The notes under the pieces: model-generated | What the model was told of the DNA's origin: nothing | The model's database searches: none | The model's input: the letters and a program-made list of their open reading frames with translations, nothing else | In this document: one piece after another, positions 56,888-64,000 of the stretch | How the letters are laid out: each line of letters opens with the position of its first letter | Position numbering within the stretch: position 1 is the first letter of the stretch | Assembly (NCBI RefSeq): GCF_020026895.1 | Contig: NZ_JAINZW010000003.1 | Location: forward strand, 124,001-188,000 | Direction of reading: 5' to 3' | Length of the DNA: 64,000 nt | DNA from: Novilysobacter selenitireducens | Lineage (GTDB): Bacteria > Pseudomonadota > Gammaproteobacteria > Xanthomonadales > Xanthomonadaceae | Made by a program: the position numbers and the translations under genes

Positions 56888-56964
56888 TGTAGGAGCGGCT
56901 TCAGCCGCGATCTGGAACTGGGCGCGCGGTCCGGTTGCCGTTCGCGGCTGAAGCCGCTCCTACA
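56888..56964. repeat. REP pair in the sufB-sufC gap
   Basis: TGTAGGAGCGGCTTCAGCCG onward (56888-56910) and its inverse (56942-56964) with a 31-base spacer. A run of A's follows the second copy. On the transcribed strand this gives a hairpin that could protect or separate the sufB mRNA. Confidence 0.92.
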
Positions 56965-56977
56965 AAAAAAGGGTCAA

Positions 56978-58453
<1,476 letters not shown>

Positions 58454-58469
58454 GGGGGCTGCCTACTGT

Positions 58470-58937
58470 CTAGGTATTGGCTAGGCGCAGGTGGATGCGC
58501 TTCGCGTCGGATGGGGGCGGGCTCGCGGCCGCGGCGGGTGGTGCCTGCATCTGCGCCAGCGTCACGCTGCGCAGCGCCTGCACCACCACGTCGTTGATAC
58601 GGCGCCAGTTGGCGCGCACGCCGCAGTGGTCCTCGATCGTGCAATGGCCGGCGTGGATGCTGCACTCGGTCATCCCGAGCGGGCCTTCCATCGCCTCGAC
58701 CACCTCGATCAGCCCGATAGCATCGGCCGGACGCGCCAGCCGGTAGCCGCCGTTGGCGCCGCGGAAACCTTCGACCAGTCCCGCCTGCGCGAGCGGCTTG
58801 AGCAGCTTGGCGACGGTCGGCGTTTCCAGTCCCGCACGCTCGGCCAGCTCGGTGGCGCTGAGCACGCGGTCGGGGTCGGCGGCCAGCACCGTCAGCACGA
58901 CGGTGGCGTAGTCGGTGAGTTTGGTGACGCGGAGCAT
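58470..58937 (-). CDS. sufR: SUF system Rrf2-type regulator (SufR/IscR-like)
   Basis: 155 aa. ATG at 58937; an upstream frame was rejected. Winged HTH with MLRVTKLTDYATVVLTVLA and LETPTVAKLLKPLAQAGLVEGFRGANGGYRLAR. Three Cys (92, 99, 105) in ECSIHAGHCTIEDHCGVR can hold an Fe-S cluster. It likely represses the suf operon when clusters are plentiful. Its own promoter carries a dyad (see 58982). The C-terminal tail is Pro/Ala-rich. Confidence 0.95.
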   Translation of the reverse strand: MLRVTKLTDYATVVLTVLAADPDRVLSATELAERAGLETPTVAKLLKPLAQAGLVEGFRGANGGYRLARPADAIGLIEVVEAMEGPLGMTECSIHAGHCTIEDHCGVRANWRRINDVVVQALRSVTLAQMQAPPAAAASPPPSDAKRIHLRLANT

Positions 58938-58981
58938 CGGACGGGTCCGGGCGGTCGCGGTGGGGGTGCGACGAATCAGGA

Positions 58982-59015
58982 CCGTTATTGTACGGATTGG
59001 CGGCCGGCAGGCCAA
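58982..59015 (-). promoter_or_regulatory. suf operon promoter with dyad operator
   Basis: Read on the minus strand: -35 TTGGCC (59010-59015), 17-base spacer, -10 TACAAT (58987-58992). The -10 lies inside the dyad CCGT-N6-ACGG (58982-58995). Promoter strength and overlap suggest an operator for the adjacent Rrf2 regulator. The sufR ATG is about 45 bases downstream of the expected start site. Confidence 0.6.
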
Positions 59016-59032
59016 GCCGGGCGTGCTTCCTT

Positions 59033-59209
59033 TGTAGGAGCGGCTTCAGCCGCGATTGGACCCCGGGATGCCGGGTGTGTCGGGGCATCGCAGTCCCTTG
59101 TAGGAGCGACGTAAGTCGCGACCCACCGAGCGCGCCGACTGCCGGTCGCGACTCACATCGCTCCTACAGGGTGTGGTTCTCCGCGATCGCGGCTGAGGCC
59201 GCTCCTACA
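59033..59209. repeat. nested REP quadruplet (type A, type B, inverted B, inverted A), copy 1
   Basis: Type A (GCGGCTTCAGCCGC core) 59033-59055, type B (GCGACGTAAGTCGC core) 59099-59122, inverted B 59144-59168 and inverted A 59187-59209. Each unit starts with GTAG at its outer end. The order A B B' A' is repeated at 60418. Together with the promoter this explains the 301-base gene-free stretch 58938-59238. Not a CRISPR: the units are palindromic and spacing is irregular. Confidence 0.92.
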
Positions 59210-59238
59210 GGGTCATCGACGGGTGCCACGGGTCCAGC

Positions 59239-59799
59239 TCAGGGCGCACCAACGGTGGCCGGCGCACCGGTCGGCACCACCAGCTCGAAATAGGGCGGCT
59301 GCGGCGCCTGGCCGGGCGGCAGGTAGGCCGGGGCGGGCTCGCCGCCGGGGCCCAGCGACTTGATGAAGTGGAACATCGCGCGGCGGTCGTCTTCGCTCAT
59401 GGCGCGCAGGGCGAAGTCCGGCATGATCGGCCGCGTGCGCAGGCTGCCGCTGAAGGCCAGCCACTGCGCCTCGTCCATGTCGGCCAGCCTCAGGCGCAGG
59501 TTGGTGGCGTACGTCGTGCCCCAAGGGCCGCGGTAGCCCAGTGGTGAGCCGGTCAGCCACAGCGCCTGGTCGACGTTGCCCTGCTGCTCGGCGTAGCCGG
59601 GCGTGTGGCAGTCGTTGCAGCCCGTGACGCGGACCAGGTATTCACCGCGGGCGATGAGGTCCGCCTGCGTGTCCTGCGCTGCCGGCGATGCGGCGGCCGT
59701 GCTCGCCGCAGGCGCGTCGCGGTCGCATCCGGCCGCCAGCAGCAGGAGGGCGAAGCACGCCAGGTGCGCGAGGGGGCGTGGGGCAGGGCGGTTCGACAT
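59239..59799 (-). CDS. c-type cytochrome lipoprotein
   Basis: 186 aa. ATG at 59799. Signal with lipobox LLLLAAGC (Cys25) and a Ala/Pro/Ser linker, then a monoheme cytochrome c with CNDCH (Cys61, Cys64, His65) and a late PIMPDF region that may give the axial Met. A Pro-rich C-terminus ends in APATVGAP. It may be a periplasmic electron carrier anchored to a membrane. Divergent from the SET gene, and the pair is flanked by two similar REP quadruplets. Confidence 0.9.
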   Translation of the reverse strand: MSNRPAPRPLAHLACFALLLLAAGCDRDAPAASTAAASPAAQDTQADLIARGEYLVRVTGCNDCHTPGYAEQQGNVDQALWLTGSPLGYRGPWGTTYATNLRLRLADMDEAQWLAFSGSLRTRPIMPDFALRAMSEDDRRAMFHFIKSLGPGGEPAPAYLPPGQAPQPPYFELVVPTGAPATVGAP

Positions 59800-59919
59800 G
59801 GCGGCGTGCGCGTGGTGGGGATCACGCTTCAACGCACGCGGCGCGTTGGACCGGCCACGCCGTGGCGGTTGTTGCGCATCCGGGCGAGAATGCCGCTCCC
59901 GTCGAACCCGGACCACCGC

Positions 59920-60399
59920 ATGCCGCGCAAGATCGTCGCCCGTCGCTCCGCCATCCATGGCAACGGGGTATTCGCCCTTCAGCCAATCGCCAAGGGCGAG
60001 CGCATCGTCGAGTACAAGGGCCGCCGCCGCAGCCATGCCGAGGTGGATGCCGGCGACACGGGCGACGCCGATTCGGGCCACACGTTCCTCTTCACGCTCA
60101 ACGACGAGTACGTGATCGACGCCAACTACGAGGGCGGCACCGCGCGCTGGATCAACCACAGCTGCGCGCCCAACTGCGAGGCGGTGCTGGAGGAGGCCGA
60201 TGGCGACGACCGCCGCCGCGACCGCGTGTTCATTGAAGCCATCCGCGCCATCAAGCCGGGCGAGGAGCTGTCGTACAACTACGGCATCACCCTGGACGAG
60301 CCGCACACCGCGCGGCTGAAGAAGATCTGGGCCTGCCGCTGCGGTGCGAAGACGTGCACCGGCACGATGCTGCAGCCCAAGCGCAAGGCGAAGGGGTGA
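59920..60399 (+). CDS. bacterial SET-domain protein-lysine methyltransferase
   Basis: 159 aa from the ATG at 59920; an ATG 10 codons earlier (59890) gives 169 aa. SET fold: RRSAIHGNGVFALQPIAKGERIVEYKG, WINHSCAPNCEAVLEEADG with NHSC at 79-82, and ELSYNYGI. The post-SET Cys motif CRCGAKTC (139-146) completes the zinc site. It resembles eukaryotic-type SET proteins also found in Xanthomonas and chlamydiae; its target in bacteria is unknown. Orientation is divergent from the cytochrome gene. Confidence 0.92.
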   Translation: MPRKIVARRSAIHGNGVFALQPIAKGERIVEYKGRRRSHAEVDAGDTGDADSGHTFLFTLNDEYVIDANYEGGTARWINHSCAPNCEAVLEEADGDDRRRDRVFIEAIRAIKPGEELSYNYGITLDEPHTARLKKIWACRCGAKTCTGTMLQPKRKAKG

Positions 60400-60417
60400 G
60401 CCGGCCCTGGATGCCGT

Positions 60418-60587
60418 TGTAGGAGCGGCTTCAGCCGCGATCGGTTCGGTCGGGATAACCTCGGAATCCTTTGTAGGAGCGACGTAAGTCGCGACCGCGC
60501 ACCTGCATGTGGCCTCGCGGGTCGCGACTTACGTCGCTCCTACAAAGAGGCCAAGGCAACGGCTCGCGGCTGAAGCCGCTCCCTACA
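60418..60587. repeat. nested REP quadruplet, copy 2
   Basis: A 60418-60440, B 60472-60496, inverted B 60519-60544, inverted A 60564-60587. The same order as copy 1; the last A unit carries an extra C (CTCCCTACA). It accounts for most of the 315-base gene-free stretch 60400-60714. The remainder before the dehydrogenase ATG shows no other feature. Confidence 0.92.
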
Positions 60588-60714
60588 GGTGTTGCCGCGG
60601 GGCGCGCGGCGTCGTCGCGCGGCGACCATTGGACGAACGTCCGGTGCCCGGCGCCTTCGATGCGCCATCCGCGCCCGCTACCATCGGCGGCATCGTCGAA
60701 CACGGGAACCCGGC

Positions 60715-61509
60715 ATGAACCCCACCCACGGCCCCCTGCAGGGCAAGGTCGCCATCGTCACCGGCGCGGCCAGCGGCATCGGCCGCGAGATCGCGCATGA
60801 ACTGGCGCGCGGCGGCGCGGCCGTTGCGATCGCCGACCTCAATGCCGAGGGCGCGCAGGCGGTCGCAGCCGACATCCAAGCCGCCGGCGGCCGCGCGCTG
60901 GGCCTGGCGATGGACGTCACCGACGAGGCCGCGGTCAACGCCGGCGTCGCCCGGGTGGCCGACCACTTCGGTGGGCTCGACATCCTGGTGTCGAACGCCG
61001 GCATCCAGATCGTCAACCCGATCGAGGAGTTCAGCTACGCCGACTGGAAGCGGATGCTCGCCATCCACTTGGACGGTGCGTTCCTGACCACGCGCGCGGC
61101 GCTGCCGCACATGTACGGCGCGGGCGGCGGCACGGTCATCTACATGGGCTCGGTGCACTCGCACCTGGCCTCGCCGCTGAAGTCGGCCTACGTCACCGCC
61201 AAGCACGGCCTGCTGGGCCTGTCGCGTGCGCTGGCGAAGGAAGGCGGCAAGCGCGGCGTGCGCAGCCACGTGGTGTGCCCGGGGTTCGTGCGCACGCCGC
61301 TGGTGGACCGGCAGATCCCCGAGCAGGCACGCGAACTGGGCATCAGCGAGGAGGAGGTCGTCAGCCGCGTGATGCTGGGCAACACGGTCGATGGCGAGTT
61401 CACCACACTGCAGGACGTCGCACGCACCGTGCGCTTCCTGGCCGAGTTCCCGACCGCCGCGCTGACCGGCCAGAGCATCGTGGTCAGCCACGGCTGGCAC
61501 ATGCAGTAG
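60715..61509 (+). CDS. 3-hydroxybutyrate dehydrogenase (short-chain dehydrogenase)
   Basis: 264 aa. ATG at 60715. SDR coenzyme motif [32 protein letters not shown] and catalytic Ser/Tyr/Lys ([25 protein letters not shown]). The SAYVTAKHG and [18 protein letters not shown] sequences and length match D-3-hydroxybutyrate dehydrogenases, which interconvert 3-hydroxybutyrate and acetoacetate with NAD+. The C-terminus GWHMQ is typical. The specific substrate is inferred. Confidence 0.93.
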   Translation: MNPTHGPLQGKVAIVTGAASGIGREIAHELARGGAAVAIADLNAEGAQAVAADIQAAGGRALGLAMDVTDEAAVNAGVARVADHFGGLDILVSNAGIQIVNPIEEFSYADWKRMLAIHLDGAFLTTRAALPHMYGAGGGTVIYMGSVHSHLASPLKSAYVTAKHGLLGLSRALAKEGGKRGVRSHVVCPGFVRTPLVDRQIPEQARELGISEEEVVSRVMLGNTVDGEFTTLQDVARTVRFLAEFPTAALTGQSIVVSHGWHMQ

Positions 61510-61666
61510 CGTCCGCCCGCGACGGATGCCGCGGGGCGCCAGACGGTTGCCATGACTTCCGCCAGTCGGCATGCGCCGGCCGGACCCCTACGCTGCGCGC
61601 CACTGATGCGGGCCCACCCGCAGCGTCCGCCCGGTTTGGCGCGGGCGTGAGCCGCCGAGAGAGTCC

Positions 61667-63931
61667 ATGCGTGCCCCCCTGACGATCGCCATCCTCGCCG
61701 CCCTGGCGATGCCTGCCGCCCATGCCGTCGAGGTCGACGGCGTGATCGGTGCCGACGAGTGGGCCGGTGCCCGCCATATCACCGACTTCCGCCTGACCCA
61801 GCCGCTGTCGCGCGAACCCGCGCCGCAGCCGACCGAGGCCTGGGTGCTCGCCACGTCCGAGGGCCTGGCGATCGCCTTCCGCAACCTGCAGGCCGACCGG
61901 TACCCGCGCACGCGCCAGCTGACCCAGCGCGACGCCGGCGGCCCGCTCGACCGCGTCAACGTCTACGTCGACTTCGATGGCGAGGGCCGCACCGGCTACA
62001 ACTTCACGCTGACGCTGGGCGGCGGGATCATCGACACAACGGTCACCAACGAGAACCAGTTTAACGACGACTGGGACGGTGACTGGCGCCATGCCGTGAC
62101 CGAGGACGAGGCCGGCTGGTCGGCGGAGATCCTGCTGCCGTGGCACATCGCCACCATGCGCGAGGCGCAGGGCGATACCCGCACGGTCGGGCTGTCATTG
62201 GACCGGGTGATCGGCTCCACCGGCGAGCGCGCGTCGTGGCCGGCCGTCAGCTTCCAGGAACCGCGCTTTCTGAGCGTGTTCGAGCGCATCCAGATCCCGG
62301 CCTACAGCCAGTCGCTGCTGGCGGTCACGCCGTATGTCGTGGGCCTGTACGACAACGTCGGCGGTGACAGCGAGTTCGATGCCGGCGCCGACCTGTTCTG
62401 GAAGCCCAACGGCCAGTTCCAGCTCAGCGCGACGCTCAACCCGGACTTCGGCCAGGTCGAAAGCGACGAGCTGGTGGTGAACTTCGGCGCGGTGGAAACC
62501 TTCTTCAGCGACCGCCGGCCGTTCTTCACCGAGAACCAGGGCTTCTTCGACGTGCCGTTCGGCTCGCTCAACAACAACAGCCGCCTGCTGTACACGCGCC
62601 GCGTCGGCGCGGAAGCCGACGACGGCAGCGGCGCGTCGGACGTGGCTGCCGCGGTCAAGCTCAACGGCAGCGGGCTGGGGCTGAATTACGGCGTGTTCGC
62701 CGCCAGCGAGGACGGCGACGCCGGGCGCGATTTCTTCGCCGCGCGCGTCACCCGCGACTTCGATCGCCACGGCCTGGGCGCGATGGCCACGCGCGTGGAG
62801 CGGCCGTTCCTGGGCCGCGAGGCCAACGTGTTCGAGGTCGACCACCAGTGGCGACCCAGCGACCGGCTGTCGGTGCGTACGGCGGTGGCCGGATCGCAGG
62901 TCGACCAGGACGGGCAGCGCACCGACGACACCGGCGCCCAGGTCATGGTCGACCACGACCTGGGCAACCAGTGGCGCCAGCAGCTCTACGCGCTGCACCT
63001 GGGCGACGACCTGCAGCTCAACGATTTTGGCTACCTGGAACGCAACAACTTCAACTACCTGCGCTACGAGCTGGGCCGGCGCATCACCGACCTGCCCGAG
63101 ACCTCCGCGTACGCCTCGCACTTCTGGCGCGGCGCGGTGTCGCGCAGGACCAACGACAACGGCCTGCACATCGCCGACGCCGCCTCGCTCAACCGGCAGG
63201 GCGAGCGCCGCGACGGCGGCAACGACTTCTTCGAGATCGCGGCCTTCACGTCTGGACACGACGACCTGGTGACGCGCGGCAACGGCGCGGTCGACGTGCC
63301 AGGCAAGCTTTACCTGTACTACGAACGCTTCCGCCCGCGGCAGGGCGGCAGTCCATGGTCGATCTATGGCGAAGCGCGCTATGCGGCGGAAGGCCTGGGT
63401 GGCATGGACGAGGGCCAGGTGCAGCTGTACGTCGAGCCGGCGTACCAGGTGAACGACCGCCTGAGTTTCTTCGGCGGCACCCAGCTGTCGCACAACCCGG
63501 ACTGGTTGCTGTGGCGTGGTGACAACCTGGTGGGCACGTACCGGTCCGACCAGGTGTTCCTGTCGCTGGGCAGCACGTGGCTGGTCGACGCGAGGCAGGA
63601 GCTTCGGGTGCGGTTGGAGTCGATCGGGCTCGACGCGCATGCGCGCCAGGCCTACCGGGTGGCCGACGACGGCACGCCAGTGGCCGTGGACGAGGCGATC
63701 CCGGACTTCTCGCTGAGCAACCTGGCGTTCCAGGTGCGCTACCGCTACGAGCTGGCGCCGTTGTCGTACCTCTACATCGCCTACGTGCGAGGCGGCGAGT
63801 TCTTCAACGAGGACCTGGATGGCGTCCAGCGGCTGGAGGGGCGCGACGCATTCGGCCAACTGGGCGATGCGTTCGACCTGCGCGACAACGAGCAGCTGCT
63901 GGTGAAGTTGTCGTACCGGTTCGAGATCTGA
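61667..63931 (+). CDS. DUF5916 / carbohydrate-binding family 9-like outer-membrane protein
   Basis: 754 aa. Short signal (MRAPLTIAILAALAMPAAHA) and a CBM9-like domain (about 22-190: VDGVIGADEWAGARHITDF, LNVYVDFDGEG, TNENQFNDDWDGDW) linked to a long membrane beta-barrel (DUF5916: ADLFWKPNGQFQLSATLNPDFGQVESDE, VNFGAVETFFSDRRPFFTENQGFF). The C-terminus LVKLSYRFEI ends in a barrel-type hydrophobic residue. Such proteins are outer-membrane and probably related to glycan or polymer handling, but the role is unproven. It is a single gene that ends near the window edge. Confidence 0.92.
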   Translation: MRAPLTIAILAALAMPAAHAVEVDGVIGADEWAGARHITDFRLTQPLSREPAPQPTEAWVLATSEGLAIAFRNLQADRYPRTRQLTQRDAGGPLDRVNVYVDFDGEGRTGYNFTLTLGGGIIDTTVTNENQFNDDWDGDWRHAVTEDEAGWSAEILLPWHIATMREAQGDTRTVGLSLDRVIGSTGERASWPAVSFQEPRFLSVFERIQIPAYSQSLLAVTPYVVGLYDNVGGDSEFDAGADLFWKPNGQFQLSATLNPDFGQVESDELVVNFGAVETFFSDRRPFFTENQGFFDVPFGSLNNNSRLLYTRRVGAEADDGSGASDVAAAVKLNGSGLGLNYGVFAASEDGDAGRDFFAARVTRDFDRHGLGAMATRVERPFLGREANVFEVDHQWRPSDRLSVRTAVAGSQVDQDGQRTDDTGAQVMVDHDLGNQWRQQLYALHLGDDLQLNDFGYLERNNFNYLRYELGRRITDLPETSAYASHFWRGAVSRRTNDNGLHIADAASLNRQGERRDGGNDFFEIAAFTSGHDDLVTRGNGAVDVPGKLYLYYERFRPRQGGSPWSIYGEARYAAEGLGGMDEGQVQLYVEPAYQVNDRLSFFGGTQLSHNPDWLLWRGDNLVGTYRSDQVFLSLGSTWLVDARQELRVRLESIGLDAHARQAYRVADDGTPVAVDEAIPDFSLSNLAFQVRYRYELAPLSYLYIAYVRGGEFFNEDLDGVQRLEGRDAFGQLGDAFDLRDNEQLLVKLSYRFEI

Positions 63932-63974
63932 GCGGTAGCCGTCGCCGGGACGTTCGATCCTTCATGCAGGCATC

Positions 63975-64000
63975 CCGTCATCCCGGCGAACGCCGGGATC
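63975..64000. repeat. ATCCCGGCGAACGCCGGGAT palindrome (cut by window end)
   Basis: The CGTCATCCCGGCGAACGCCGGGATC form is a common dispersed palindrome of proteobacteria. It runs into the window edge, so its full extent is not visible. Confidence 0.8.

Noticed and set aside
59033-60587. Possible CRISPR array
   Set aside because: Units are palindromic REPs in nested inverted order, with unequal spacers that hold a promoter or genes; no direct repeats of constant length and no cas genes.
59033-60587. Composite mobile element carrying the cytochrome/SET genes
   Set aside because: No transposase or target-site duplication is visible. REP pairs alone do not show mobility, so I report it only as an observation.

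Overview
The window is chromosomal DNA of very high G+C content with dense, mostly co-oriented and often overlapping genes (ATGA, GTGA and TGATG junctions). Gene content and order point to a gammaproteobacterium of the Xanthomonadaceae/Lysobacteraceae (Lysobacter or Luteimonas-like). Supporting evidence is the algH-ruvX-pyrB cluster, ptsI-HPr-EIIA-rapZ-hprK-ptsN-hpf-rpoN-lptBAC-kdsC-kdsD, a fused cysNC, sufR-BCDS with a GNAT and a Rieske gene, and many GTAG-headed REP palindromes. The assignment is inference; no rRNA, tRNA or taxon-specific marker is present.

Layout. 1-9 kb (mostly minus): the truncated NodT/OprM-type outer-membrane efflux lipoprotein, a QEGLA/DUF1704 metallopeptidase, small and lipoprotein genes, a receiver-only regulator, a FixJ-type regulator with a membrane histidine kinase, a DUF2092 periplasmic protein (plus), DUF4426 and proC. 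9-13 kb: yggS diverging from pilT-pilU (type IV pilus retraction motors), then a SlyD-type FKBP. 13-16.3 kb (minus): a coupled histidine kinase, two receiver-only regulators and a 3-methyladenine glycosylase. 16.4-18.4 kb (plus): algH, ruvX, pyrB. 18.5-30.6 kb (minus): mgtE, then a long chain joining a regulatory PTS (EI, HPr, mannose-type EIIA, HprK, PtsN) to rapZ, hpf, rpoN, LPS transport (lptBAC) and Kdo synthesis (kdsC, kdsD). 30.7-32.3 kb (plus): a BolA protein and murA.

32.4-35.7 kb (minus): purM, purN and two tandem DUF3108 paralogues, diverging from DUF2066, a PerM-type permease and hda (35.9-38.9 kb, plus). 39-40.7 kb (minus): the peptidoglycan-recycling pair amgK/murU. 40.9-43.7 kb (plus): cysD and cysNC. 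Then come a GlsB-type membrane protein and an M20 dipeptidase (minus), and a ComEA-like helix-hairpin-helix protein and HutD/Ves (plus). 47-52.4 kb (minus): an iron-uptake operon of a TonB-dependent siderophore receptor, PiuC dioxygenase and a PepSY/flavodoxin/FNR ferric reductase, behind a promoter overlapped by a Fur-like box. 52.5-58.9 kb (minus): sufR-sufB-sufC-sufD-sufS-GNAT-Rieske, with a promoter whose -10 lies in a dyad. 59-64 kb: a c-type cytochrome lipoprotein, a bacterial SET-domain methyltransferase, a short-chain dehydrogenase (3-hydroxybutyrate type) and a DUF5916 outer-membrane protein.

Most of the window is conserved core genome. I did not find a convincing wholly new system. 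The most distinctive signals are the repeats: nested palindrome quadruplets on both sides of the cytochrome/SET pair, and repeats that supply the sufS stop codon, the sufS 5' coding sequence and the yggS stop. The kinase-receiver-receiver-DNA-glycosylase cassette is the most unusual gene grouping.
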